Source: an uncultured Clostridia bacterium (lineage in GTDB: Bacteria; Bacillota; Clostridia; Oscillospirales; Ruminococcaceae). Taken from it: a stretch of 35,571 bases of DNA. Position 1 is the stretch's first letter. Every line of letters begins with the position of its first letter. Where the stretch lies: NCBI GenBank assembly GCA_947631445.1, contig CANRLN010000017.1:1-35571 (forward strand), written 5' to 3'. Below, piece by piece: positions 25,229 through 33,429 of this stretch. The position numbers and the translations under genes are program-made. Under the pieces are notes generated by a model, which was not told where the DNA came from, ran no database searches, and saw only the letters and a list, made by a program, of their open reading frames with translations.

Positions 25229-26209
25229 ATGAGTCCTGTTTTTTATGTAGTACTAATTTTATTGATTATCATTATTTTAGTTATTATCGGCAACATCAAG
25301 TTTGTTCCACAAGCTCATGTTTATATTGTTGAACGTTTTGGTGCATTTCATGCAGCTTGGAAAACGGGCGTTCATGTAACACTGCCTTTTGTTGACCGAA
25401 TTGCAAAAAAAGTTTCCATCAAACAGCAGGTTATCGACTTTAAGCCACAACAGGTTATTACAAAGGATAATGTTACAATGCAGATTGACTCGGTTGTATT
25501 TTTCCAGATAACCGATGCCACAAAATTTACCTATGGTATTGAGAAGCCTATTTCGGCTATTGAAAACCTTACCGCCACTTCTCTTAGAAACATTGTCGGC
25601 GATTTGGACTTGGAGGCAACCCTCACCTCTCGTGATACTATAAACAGTCAGATTACAAGAATACTTGACGAACAAACTGACAGCTGGGGCATTAAAGTTC
25701 AGCGTGTTGAACTTAAAAATATTGTTCCTCCACAGGAAATAAGAGAGTCTATGGAACGACAAATGAAAGCCGACCGTGAAAGACGTGAAAAGATTATTCA
25801 AGCAGAGGCGGAAAAAAAAGCACAGGTTCTTGTTGCCGAAGGTGAAAAGGAATCTAAAATTTTGAGGGCTCAAGCAGACAAGGAAGCTAAAATCCTTGCG
25901 GCAGAAGCAGAAAAACAGGCTCTTATTCTTCATGCGGACGCTATTAAAGAACAAAAAATCCTTGAGGCGGACGGTGAAGCAAAGGCAATCGAAGCAGTAC
26001 AAACCGCACTTGCACAAAGTCTTGTAAAACTTAATTCGGCTAATCCCAACGAAAATGTACTTGCACTCAAGAGCCTTGAGGCATTTGCAAAAGCCGCTGA
26101 CGGCAAGGCAACAAAGATTATTATCCCCAGTGAAATTCAGTCGCTGGCAGGACTTGCAGGCGGTTTAAAGGCAATTGTTGAGGACGATAAACCTAATTTA
26201 CAAAAATAA
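25229..26209 (+). CDS. SPFH/band 7 (stomatin, QmcA-like) membrane protein
   Basis: About 326 residues. One N-terminal membrane helix (about 3-22) is followed by the band-7 domain (VPQAHVYIVERFGAF, then LTATSLRNIVGDLDLEATLTSRD and VQRVELKNIVPP). A long Ala/Glu/Lys coiled coil (QAEAEKKAQVLVAEGEKES onward, about 190-260) and a short tail (IPSEIQSLAGLAGGLKAI) complete the protein. These oligomerise into ring or cage structures in the membrane and scaffold microdomains. The ATG at 25229 is about 11 bases after GGAGAG; the frame is open to 25205, but the earlier TTG and GTG codons fall at or inside that site. Confidence 0.93.
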   Translation: MSPVFYVVLILLIIIILVIIGNIKFVPQAHVYIVERFGAFHAAWKTGVHVTLPFVDRIAKKVSIKQQVIDFKPQQVITKDNVTMQIDSVVFFQITDATKFTYGIEKPISAIENLTATSLRNIVGDLDLEATLTSRDTINSQITRILDEQTDSWGIKVQRVELKNIVPPQEIRESMERQMKADRERREKIIQAEAEKKAQVLVAEGEKESKILRAQADKEAKILAAEAEKQALILHADAIKEQKILEADGEAKAIEAVQTALAQSLVKLNSANPNENVLALKSLEAFAKAADGKATKIIIPSEIQSLAGLAGGLKAIVEDDKPNLQK

Positions 26210-26247
26210 AAATGCTTTTTATTAATTCAGCCACAAGGAGATAAAAA

Positions 26248-27561
26248 ATGACAAAAGAAAAAGTGAGTTATTATACGTTCGGGTGCAAAGTAAATATGGT
26301 CGAAACGGATAATATTCGTCAGAAAATGGAAAGCAAAGGCTTTTCTACCTGCAAGGACAATGCAGACATATATATTATAAATTCCTGCACGGTTACCGAA
26401 CAGGCAGACAAAAAAATGTTTTCGCTTGTAAAACGCATTAAAAAAAAGTTCCCAAACGCTGTAATTGTGCTTACTGGTTGTTATGTCAGCGGTGCAACCA
26501 TCAAAGGCGAAACCCCCGAAATATTTTCGTTTTGCGATATTGTGGCAGGAAGTTCGGATAAAACTAAAATTCCAAGCCTTGTTGAAAATTATCTTGAAAA
26601 TAGGCACAAACTATGCGAAATTTCTCCACACCAAAAGGGGGAAATTATTGAGGAAATGGACTATTCAAACAGCGATGAAAAAACAAGATGCTATCTTAAA
26701 ATTCAGGACGGTTGCAATCAGTTTTGTTCCTACTGCATTATTCCGTTTGCAAGAGGACGTTCAAGGTCGGTAAACCTTGAGAATATAAAAAAACAGGCTG
26801 AAAATATTGCAAAGGCAGGTTATAAAGAGGTTGTACTTACTGGTATTAACCTTTGTTGCTATGGGCAGGATTTGCAGGGCAAACCAAGGCTTGTTGATGC
26901 AATAGAAACGGTTGCAAAAAACGAGGGAATAGAAAGAGTTCGCCTTAGTTCACTTGAACCTGAGCTTATAAGTGAAGAGGATATAAAGCGAATGGCAGAC
27001 TGCAAAAAACTTTGCCCACATTTTCATCTTTCGCTCCAAAGTGGTTGTGACAACACTCTTAAAGCTATGAACCGCCACTATGACACGACTATGTATTCTC
27101 AGCTTGTGAAAAATCTGCGAAAACATTTTGACAATCCCGCTATAACCACCGATATTATGGTTGGATATGCGGGAGAAACCGATGAGGATTTTGAAAAATC
27201 GATACAATTTGCAAAGGAAATTAAATTTGCCTCTGCCCATGTTTTTTCCTATTCGGTCAGAAAAAACACAGCAGGCGAAAAACGAACCGACCAAATAAGC
27301 CCTATGATTAAAGCAGAGCGAAACGAAAAAATGCGTAAAATATGCAAAACTTCTCAGCTTGAATACAATCAAAATATGATTGGTAAAATTTACAATGTAC
27401 TATTTGAACATGATGAAAACAGCGACTTTCATGTGGGTCACGCCGAAAATTATGTCAAGGTGGTTGTGCCTAAGATTTGCGAAACAATGCGAAATCGGAT
27501 TGCAAAGGTTAAAATCACAAAGGCTTTTGAAGACTACTGCGAAGGAACATTAGTCAAATAG
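26248..27561 (+). CDS. mtaB: tRNA N6-threonylcarbamoyladenosine(37) methylthiotransferase MtaB
   Basis: 437 residues, a radical-SAM methylthiotransferase. The N-terminal domain binds one 4Fe-4S cluster through Cys13 (FGCKVN), Cys47 (NSCTVTEQAD) and Cys78 (LTGCYV). The radical-SAM cluster is C156/C160/C163 in CNQFCSYC. FGCKVNMVET and NSCTVTEQADKK are typical of MtaB as opposed to MiaB or RimO. A C-terminal TRAM-like domain follows. The enzyme converts t6A37 to ms2t6A37 in tRNAs reading ANN codons. The ATG has AAGGAG upstream. Its last 12 bases overlap the 3' end of the convergent small gene at 27550. Confidence 0.94.
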   Translation: MTKEKVSYYTFGCKVNMVETDNIRQKMESKGFSTCKDNADIYIINSCTVTEQADKKMFSLVKRIKKKFPNAVIVLTGCYVSGATIKGETPEIFSFCDIVAGSSDKTKIPSLVENYLENRHKLCEISPHQKGEIIEEMDYSNSDEKTRCYLKIQDGCNQFCSYCIIPFARGRSRSVNLENIKKQAENIAKAGYKEVVLTGINLCCYGQDLQGKPRLVDAIETVAKNEGIERVRLSSLEPELISEEDIKRMADCKKLCPHFHLSLQSGCDNTLKAMNRHYDTTMYSQLVKNLRKHFDNPAITTDIMVGYAGETDEDFEKSIQFAKEIKFASAHVFSYSVRKNTAGEKRTDQISPMIKAERNEKMRKICKTSQLEYNQNMIGKIYNVLFEHDENSDFHVGHAENYVKVVVPKICETMRNRIAKVKITKAFEDYCEGTLVK

Positions 27562-27801
27562 ATTTTTTATCACTTCTATTATCTTGAATTTATAAGTAAT
27601 TTCTTCCGAACCGCACTCATTATTAGAGCATGAGTTAAAATCTGAATTATTATCCGTATCATTATTGTCTGCTTTTGCACAACTACTAAGAGTTATGCTC
27701 GGAAAAAGCAGGCAATTTTTTTGCGGTTCGGAGGGGGTGACAGCAGAAAAAACAAGTGCGGTTGCAAGGGCAATTGTTAAGGTTTTACGATTTAATTTCA
27801 T
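27550..27801 (-). CDS. Small secreted Cys-containing protein, unknown
   Basis: 83 residues. A signal peptide is clear (MKLNRKTLTIALATALVFSA), with cleavage probably around residue 22. The mature part of about 60 residues has four Cys (about 30, 41, 58 and 63) in an Asn/Asp/Ser-rich context and a C-terminal amphipathic stretch (YKFKIIEVIKNLFD). There is no lipobox. The ATG at 27801 has AAAGGAAG eight bases upstream, which supports a real gene. It is divergent from the P-type ATPase gene and its 3' end overlaps mtaB. I recognise no family; two disulfides after export are plausible. Confidence 0.65.
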   Translation of the reverse strand: MKLNRKTLTIALATALVFSAVTPSEPQKNCLLFPSITLSSCAKADNNDTDNNSDFNSCSNNECGSEEITYKFKIIEVIKNLFD

Positions 27802-27916
27802 TTTGATTTCTTCCTTTCAATATATAAAATATATTTTTTACATTTACAGTCTGGGAAATTTTTCGGAATTTATTCAGCCTTGAAAAAAATTTTACAAAAT
27901 TAAAATAAATCTTCTA

Positions 27917-27945
27917 TTGACAAAAAAATTGTTTAGGGTTATAAT
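27917..27945 (+). promoter_or_regulatory. Consensus sigma-A promoter of the P-type ATPase gene
   Basis: TTGACA (27917-27922), 17 bases, TATAAT (27940-27945). The leader to the start at 27991 is only about 40 bases, too short for a magnesium (M-box) riboswitch. Confidence 0.87.
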
Positions 27946-27990
27946 AGTATATAGATGGGTTAAAATTTTTTGGAAAAGGGGGAGTTTGCA

Positions 27991-30726
27991 TTGTCTTACA
28001 ATAAAAGAAAGTCACTGGAAACTATCGCTAAGATAGAACAGCTTACTAAAAAGCTCCGTGACCTTTCTTCACACGAACCCGATTGGGTACTTCAGAAATT
28101 TCATTCCACAAGGCGTGGACTTTCGGAAAAATATGTTGAAATAAACCGTTCACGATATGGCGAAAATGTTATAAACTCTGACCGAAAAACCGGAATACTA
28201 AGCAAAATTATATCTTCGGTCTTTAATGGCTATAATCTTATTTTGGTTGTTCTTGCTATATTTTCTTTTGTAACCGACCATAATTTCAAAAACGCTGAAA
28301 ACAACAGCATTACTGGTATAATCATTCTTGCTATGGTTGCAATATGTTCTATAATGCGTTTTATACAAAGTATGTCGGTGGATTCAACTAAAAATAAACT
28401 GTCTAAATTTATTGAAATGTATGTTGATATAGAAAGACGGGAAAGCGGACGGGAAGAAACCCTTCCGGAAGAAATTGTTGCAGGGGATATAATTCACCTT
28501 GTCGCAGGCGATATGGTTCCCGCCGATGTTAGAATAATACGGGCAAAAGACTTTTTTGTAAGCCAGCCCACCATTGCAGGCGAAACCATCGACGTTGAAA
28601 AATGCGTCTGTTTTAATCCAAACAAAAATACCACTGCCGCCGAACTTAAAAATATAGCCTTTATGGGTAGCACGGTTCTTTCTGGTTCGGCGGTTGCGGT
28701 TGCGGTTGCTGTCGGAAACGATACTATTTTCGGCGTAGCAAGCAATAATAATAGCGACCAAGAGGCAAAAGAAGAAAACGAAATTGCACAGAGTGCAACC
28801 GAACCTGTTACTAAAATACTGCTGATTATAATTGCAATAATGATGCTTGTTGTGCTTATATTTAACGGCTGTACAACTGGCGACTGGCAGGACACACTGC
28901 TTTATATAATCGCAATGGCGGTTGGTCTTACTCCGCAGATGCTTCCGCTTATTGTCACAACCTGTTTTTCAAGAGGAACTGTGGCAATGAGCGAAAAAAA
29001 ATGTATTGCCAAAACCTTGACAGCTATAAAAAATCTTTCATCAATGAACACCCTTTGCATTGACAAAACGGGAACGGTAACACAAAATAAAGTTGCTCTT
29101 TCATATCATCTTGACATTCACGGCAATGAGGAAATTCGAGTGCTTAAACATGGATTTTTAAATAGCTTTTACCAAACAGGTCTTAAAAATCTGACAGATA
29201 TTGAAATTATAAATCAGGTCAAGGAACTGGAAAACTCTGAACCAAGCCTTGAGGGAATATTCACAAAATACACCAAACAGGACGAAATACCGTTTGATTT
29301 TACAAGACGAAGAATGAGCGTTGTGGTTAAAGACCAAGAGGGCAAAACCCAAATGATAACAAAAGGTGCTGTGGAAAAAATTCTTGAAATAAGCAGATTT
29401 GCCGAATATGAAGGCAGGGTTGAACCGCTTACTGACGAACTTAAGCAGGAAATACTTTCCACAGTAAAAGAACTTAATCATAAGGGGCTTAAGGTGCTTG
29501 CGGTGGCACAAAAAACCAATCCGTCCCCAATTGGCGAATTTTGCGTTGATGACGAGGCGGAAATGGTTCTGCTTGGCTACCTTGCCTTTTTGGATTCGCC
29601 GAGAACATCTTCCCAAAAGGAAATTGCAAGACTTAACGACAACGGCGTTACAGTCAAACTACTTACAGGGGATTCTGCAAGCATTACCAAATATGTATGC
29701 AGGCAGGTTGGAATTAACTATAAAACCGTAATAACTGGTGAGCAGATTGAAAACATGACTCAACAAGAACTTTCAAAAGCCTGCCTTGAAAACAATGTTT
29801 TCGCCAATCTTACTCCGCTACAAAAGGCTAAAATAATCGAATGTTTGCAGGAGAATAAAAAGATTGTAGGATATCTTGGAGATGGAATAAACGACAGTGA
29901 AGCACTGAAAACTGCCGATGTGGCTGTTTCAACCACAAATGCTGTAGACACCGCCAAAGAAAATGCTGATATTATTTTGACCGAAAAAAATCTTCGTGTT
30001 CTTGCCGACGGACTTTTGCAGGCAAGAAAAACCTTTGTCAATATAACAAAATATGTCAAGCTTACTGTTTCTTCCAACTTCGGCAATATGCTTTCGATTA
30101 TGTTTGCAAGTATTCTTTTGCCTTTTTTACCGATGACTTCGGTTCAACTGCTTATACTCAATCTTGTGTATGAACTTTCCTGCACGGCTATTGCATGGGA
30201 TAATGTAGACATGGATTTAATCCATGTACCACGGCTTCCCACCTCAAGAATACTTACAAAATTTATGGTTTGGATTGGTCTTGCAAGTACAATTTTTGAC
30301 CTTTTAACCTTTGCTCTGCTTTACTATGTAATCTGCCCGAACTTTGCTGTCAGCAGTCCCACAACCTTTTTAAATCTTCAAAATTTGTTTTCCGGAAATA
30401 CATTAGAACTAATGCAAATGTCCTATAAGCAAATGTTCCGTGCCGGATGGCTGGTGGAATCGATATGGACGCAGGTTGTTGCATTGCTAATCCTTAGAAC
30501 CCCCAAAACCATGAAAAATTCCGCTTCTGTTCCAATGTTTATAATGAGTCTGGTCGCAGCAGCGACAATTAATATTCTTGTGTATACAAATTTAGGCTCA
30601 GTTGTAGGACTTGTGGCACTTCCGATTCCGTTTTATATTTTTATAATTGGAATAATGCTTATGTATACTGTCACCATTGTAATTGTAAAAAAAGCTTATA
30701 TTAGGCATTATGGCAGGCTTATATAA
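27991..30726 (+). CDS. mgtA: P3B-type cation ATPase, MgtA/MgtB-like (Mg2+ import)
   Basis: About 911 residues. Actuator-domain segments EEIVAGDIIHLVAGDMVPAD and the AGET loop (TGES/TGEA position), the phosphorylation motif DKTGTVTQN (Asp at about 358), the nucleotide-domain KGAVEKIL and the hinge motif GYLGDGINDSEAL are all present. Membrane segments include AVGLTPQMLP, the MgtA-type ion-site helix, which usually reads TPEMLP. About ten helices are expected. The family imports Mg2+ by ATP hydrolysis. The frame is open from 27970, but TTG at 27991 has GGGGGAG six bases upstream. The Gln for Glu change in the ion-site helix and the Ala at the TGES position make the ion less certain. A 62-residue membrane protein follows. 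Confidence 0.88.
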   Translation: MSYNKRKSLETIAKIEQLTKKLRDLSSHEPDWVLQKFHSTRRGLSEKYVEINRSRYGENVINSDRKTGILSKIISSVFNGYNLILVVLAIFSFVTDHNFKNAENNSITGIIILAMVAICSIMRFIQSMSVDSTKNKLSKFIEMYVDIERRESGREETLPEEIVAGDIIHLVAGDMVPADVRIIRAKDFFVSQPTIAGETIDVEKCVCFNPNKNTTAAELKNIAFMGSTVLSGSAVAVAVAVGNDTIFGVASNNNSDQEAKEENEIAQSATEPVTKILLIIIAIMMLVVLIFNGCTTGDWQDTLLYIIAMAVGLTPQMLPLIVTTCFSRGTVAMSEKKCIAKTLTAIKNLSSMNTLCIDKTGTVTQNKVALSYHLDIHGNEEIRVLKHGFLNSFYQTGLKNLTDIEIINQVKELENSEPSLEGIFTKYTKQDEIPFDFTRRRMSVVVKDQEGKTQMITKGAVEKILEISRFAEYEGRVEPLTDELKQEILSTVKELNHKGLKVLAVAQKTNPSPIGEFCVDDEAEMVLLGYLAFLDSPRTSSQKEIARLNDNGVTVKLLTGDSASITKYVCRQVGINYKTVITGEQIENMTQQELSKACLENNVFANLTPLQKAKIIECLQENKKIVGYLGDGINDSEALKTADVAVSTTNAVDTAKENADIILTEKNLRVLADGLLQARKTFVNITKYVKLTVSSNFGNMLSIMFASILLPFLPMTSVQLLILNLVYELSCTAIAWDNVDMDLIHVPRLPTSRILTKFMVWIGLASTIFDLLTFALLYYVICPNFAVSSPTTFLNLQNLFSGNTLELMQMSYKQMFRAGWLVESIWTQVVALLILRTPKTMKNSASVPMFIMSLVAAATINILVYTNLGSVVGLVALPIPFYIFIIGIMLMYTVTIVIVKKAYIRHYGRLI

Positions 30727-30741
30727 TAAGGAGTGTTGCGT

Positions 30742-30930
30742 ATGAATTTTTTTAAGCTTTTTGAAAATGTCGACCCTAATTTTTATATTGCAATTATAGC
30801 AATAGGAATTATACTTGCGGTATATCTTATTGTATCGGTACTTGCTGCCTTTAAACCCTCTAAAACAAGATATTTTTCGGACAAAAAATATCTTGAAAAG
30901 GTGGTTCGTGCCGACAAAGACTTTAAATAA
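30742..30930 (+). CDS. Small single-span membrane protein downstream of the P-type ATPase
   Basis: 62 residues: one strong membrane helix (about 15-38, FYIAIIAIGIILAVYLIVSV) and a basic C-terminal tail (SKTRYFSDKKYLEKVVRADK). The ATG at 30742 has AAGGAG eight bases upstream; an earlier in-frame start at 30733 falls inside that site. It begins 15 bases after the ATPase stop and ends at a strong terminator, so it is co-expressed. Small membrane proteins regulate MgtA in enterobacteria (MgtS, MgtR), but I see no sequence link. I recognise no family. Confidence 0.8.
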   Translation: MNFFKLFENVDPNFYIAIIAIGIILAVYLIVSVLAAFKPSKTRYFSDKKYLEKVVRADKDFK

Positions 30931-30960
30931 ACCCCCTTGCCCGAAAGCAAGGGGGTTTAT
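30927..30960. terminator. Bidirectional intrinsic terminator between the ATPase unit and the cohesin-like gene
   Basis: A perfect 14-bp stem (ATAAACCCCCTTGC with its complement) closes a six-base CCGAAA loop and is followed by TGTTT on the plus strand. It ends the small membrane gene (its stop is within the stem) and lies three bases from the stop of the convergent gene. Confidence 0.92.
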
Positions 30961-30963
30961 TGT

Positions 30964-33216
30964 TTAAAACTCTTTTATAAGTCCAACAACATATTTAAGT
31001 ATCATAAGTGCATCGTTTGTATCTATAACTTGGTTTTTGTCTACATCGGCTACTTTGGTTTGTGTATCGTCAAAATCTATAAGCTTTACCACATTTTTAA
31101 GCACCATAAGTGCATCGGTCGGCTCTATTTTTCCATTAAAATCCACATCGCCAATAATATAATCAAGGGAGCTTGAACCATCTGAACTATCTAAACTGTT
31201 TGAATTGTTTGAATAGCTTGAACTGTCCATATTGTCAAGGCTACTGGAACTTTCTGTTTCGCTTGAACTATATACTTCCTCAACCGTTAATGTAACCGGA
31301 ACGTATTCCACACTAACACCATTTATCACAGCACGTTCAAAACCTAAAGTAAAGCTGTCGCCTGCTTTTGCATTTGAGGGTACTCTTAAAGTATAATTGC
31401 TGATTATTCCATTATAAGATATATTAGAACCATCAATAACATTTATTTTTAATATATTGTTATAAAACGTTTGTTGAAAGTGTTCACCTATAACCGTTTT
31501 AAAATTATCATTTAAGCTTAAACTGCTTAGTGATAAACCACCCATGTTAAATCTATATTCAAGCTGTTTTATATTATCCAAATTAACACCAACCGAAACA
31601 TCAATCAAATCGCCTGCTTTAACCTGTGTTTTATTGGTATAAATACTATATGTTCCGTTTTCAGAAACAGAAGAACCATCAATAATAGATGAGTTTTCAA
31701 CAATAGATGAGCTTTCAACAATAGATGAGCTTTCAACAATAGATGAACTTTCAACAATAGATGAGCTTTCAACAGTAGATGAGCTTTCAACAGTAGATGA
31801 ACTATCCAAACTTGGGAAATCGGGGAGAGATGAATTTTCATTTGGATTTTTGGAAATTACTCTTAAATAAAGTGGAGTACATTCAACGACATGGTCATTT
31901 ATCGCATGTGTAGCATAATCAAGCTTTATAAAATCTCCGACCTTTGCATCGTTTGGAATGGTTATCTGATATATATATAATGTTCCATTATAAGTAACTC
32001 CGTTTACTCCCGAAGATGCTTTGGGATAAAATGCTCCCGAAAATACTCCATTGTTTTCTACATAACTATTAACATCAGAAATTTCTCTTACAACTTTGTT
32101 GAAATCTCTGTTTTTATCTATTGTGACAATCTCTATATTGGGATTATCTATTACAATTTTATAATCCATATTCTGCATATCCTTGCAATTCAAATAACTG
32201 CTGAATGTAAGTGTCTGTCCTGCGTAAACATCGGTATAATCGGTAACAAATCCTAAACTTGTGCTAACCTCGGGAGAGGGACGCATTGGAGGAAACAATT
32301 CAGAAGAAGAATCATTTAAAATAGATGAACTTTGAATTGGTCGGCTACTTGAATTTGTGTCTATAGCTGAAGAACTTGCTTGACTGGAACTGCTTGAAAT
32401 TGGTCTGCTTGAAGAACTTGCTTGGCTTGAACTGCTTGAAATTGGTCTGCTTGAAGAACTCGACTGGCTGGAACTGCTTGAAATTGGTCTGCTTGAAGAA
32501 CTTGCTTGGCTTGAACTGCTTGAAATCGGTCTGCTTGAAGAACTCGACTGGTTGGAACTGCTTGAAATTGGTTTGCTTGAAGAACTCGACTGGCTGGAAC
32601 TACTTGAAATTGGTCTGCTTGAAGAACTTGCTTGGCTTGAACTGCTTGAAATCGGTCTGCTTGAAGAACTTGCTTGGCTGGAACTGCTTGAAACTGGTCT
32701 GCTTGAAGAACTTGCTTGGCTGGAACTTGATTTGTCCTCCACTATCAATGAAACATAATTTGAAGAAACTCCCACATCATCAATATTAGCCTTGGCAAAA
32801 TTTATAGTATAAACCTGACCAGCAGATGCATTATTTGGAATTTTGATTGTATAGGTGTATAGGTCGCCGTTATAAGAAAAGGTTTGACCACCCTTTTTGT
32901 AAACCGCACCGCTTGCATGACCCTTATTTTCAATTTCTATATGTTCATATCCTTGGTTTTCAAGTGCATTTGTTAAATTCTGATTATACTTACCATTGGA
33001 AAATTCAAATGAACTTGCATTTAGCTTATATTCATAGTTGGCAAACGAACCATTTATAGCCACCGAAATTGTTATTTCATCGCCTGCATAAACGGTTGTT
33101 TTGTCAGCGGATAAGCTAAAACTGCCTGACGCTTGAGCTTTTGGTGCTTCGGTATATAATATCCCCGATACACACAATGCAGATAAAGAACAACAAACTA
33201 TTTTTTTATAATTCAT
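30964..33216 (-). CDS. Secreted protein with three cohesin-like modules, polyserine linkers and a dockerin (putative adaptor scaffoldin)
   Basis: 750 residues. A signal peptide ends near residue 29 (APKAQA/SG). Three related beta-rich modules follow, at about 32-160, 320-455 and 526-652. Each opens with a 'xTxVYAGDxIxxSV' strand and closes with 'YNGxLYxYxIxIPNxAxxGxxYxxxFAxAxIxxxxVxxxxVxLxV', the strand order and length of cohesins. Long Ser-rich linkers join them (about 163-315 and 465-525). The last 60 residues are a dockerin with calcium loops DVDFNGKIEPTD and DVDKNQVIDTND. No LPXTG, SLH or membrane anchor is present, so it is probably a soluble adaptor bound by its own dockerin to another scaffold. 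The modules differ enough from classical cohesins that the call is an inference. The ATG has GGGAG nine bases upstream. Confidence 0.75.
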   Translation of the reverse strand: MNYKKIVCCSLSALCVSGILYTEAPKAQASGSFSLSADKTTVYAGDEITISVAINGSFANYEYKLNASSFEFSNGKYNQNLTNALENQGYEHIEIENKGHASGAVYKKGGQTFSYNGDLYTYTIKIPNNASAGQVYTINFAKANIDDVGVSSNYVSLIVEDKSSSSQASSSSRPVSSSSSQASSSSRPISSSSSQASSSSRPISSSSSQSSSSSKPISSSSNQSSSSSRPISSSSSQASSSSRPISSSSSQSSSSSRPISSSSSQASSSSRPISSSSSQASSSAIDTNSSSRPIQSSSILNDSSSELFPPMRPSPEVSTSLGFVTDYTDVYAGQTLTFSSYLNCKDMQNMDYKIVIDNPNIEIVTIDKNRDFNKVVREISDVNSYVENNGVFSGAFYPKASSGVNGVTYNGTLYIYQITIPNDAKVGDFIKLDYATHAINDHVVECTPLYLRVISKNPNENSSLPDFPSLDSSSTVESSSTVESSSIVESSSIVESSSIVESSSIVENSSIIDGSSVSENGTYSIYTNKTQVKAGDLIDVSVGVNLDNIKQLEYRFNMGGLSLSSLSLNDNFKTVIGEHFQQTFYNNILKINVIDGSNISYNGIISNYTLRVPSNAKAGDSFTLGFERAVINGVSVEYVPVTLTVEEVYSSSETESSSSLDNMDSSSYSNNSNSLDSSDGSSSLDYIIGDVDFNGKIEPTDALMVLKNVVKLIDFDDTQTKVADVDKNQVIDTNDALMILKYVVGLIKEF
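31688..31807 (-). repeat. 18-bp tandem repeat (six-residue ESSSIV units), second linker
   Basis: Six near-identical 18-bp copies of the unit gatgagctttcaacaata (plus-strand reading) with degenerate partial copies at both ends. They encode the linker between cohesin-like modules 2 and 3. Confidence 0.9.
32369..32733 (-). repeat. 42-bp tandem repeat (14-residue Ser-rich units), first linker
   Basis: Eight full 42-bp copies (first at 32369-32410, last at 32663-32704) and a partial ninth. Each encodes SQASSSSRPISSSS with small changes (Lys for Arg, Asn for Ser, Ser for Ala). Third-position differences exist, but many copies are identical over long runs, so the array is recent or homogenised. Confidence 0.93.
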
Positions 33217-33316
33217 GATTTCATACTCCCTTACATTTAAAATTTAATATACTGTAAACGATTTCTTATACAAGCAAAATTCACCTTGTTTTTGCTCCCA
33301 CTATTACTTATATTTA

Positions 33317-33345
33317 AGTATAACACTTTTTTTATAATATGTCAA
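33317..33345 (-). promoter_or_regulatory. Promoter of the cohesin-like scaffold gene
   Basis: On the minus strand TTGACA (33340-33345), 17 bases, TATACT (33317-33322). The leader is about 95 bases and contains a possible AGCAAAA/TTTTGCT hairpin; no known riboswitch was recognised. Confidence 0.82.
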
Positions 33346-33375
33346 GCTTTTTATTAAAATTTCACAAAATTTTTT

Positions 33376-33408
33376 AAAAAAATATTTCCTACCATATGGT
33401 AGGAAATA
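33376..33408 (-). terminator. Intrinsic terminator of the Gx-transporter / PH-like operon
   Basis: A perfect 26-base palindrome at 33383-33408 can fold into an 11-bp stem with an ATAT loop. On the minus strand it is followed directly by a run of seven T. It lies just past the stop of the gene at 33430. Confidence 0.87.
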
Positions 33409-33429
33409 AATTTAATTATTTTGCAATAT

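Noticed and set aside
25277-26017. 246-codon minus-strand frame opposite the SPFH gene.
   Set aside because: Phe/Cys-rich composition typical of antisense shadows; the plus-strand band-7 protein is unambiguous.
27946-27990. Magnesium riboswitch upstream of the MgtA-like gene.
   Set aside because: The leader after the perfect promoter is only about 40 bases, too short for an M-box, and no conserved pairing was seen.
31688-32733. Tandem repeats as a CRISPR array.
   Set aside because: The repeats are contiguous, without unique spacers, and keep the reading frame of a Ser-rich linker.
32376-32789. Long plus-strand frame of Leu/Cys-rich repeats opposite the scaffold gene.
   Set aside because: It is the reverse reading of the 42-bp Ser-linker repeat, has no ribosome site of its own, and the minus-strand gene has signal peptide, modules and dockerin.
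33383-33408. 26-base perfect palindrome as a repressor operator.
   Set aside because: It directly follows the stop of the gene at 33430 and has a T-run on the transcribed side, so an intrinsic terminator explains it better.
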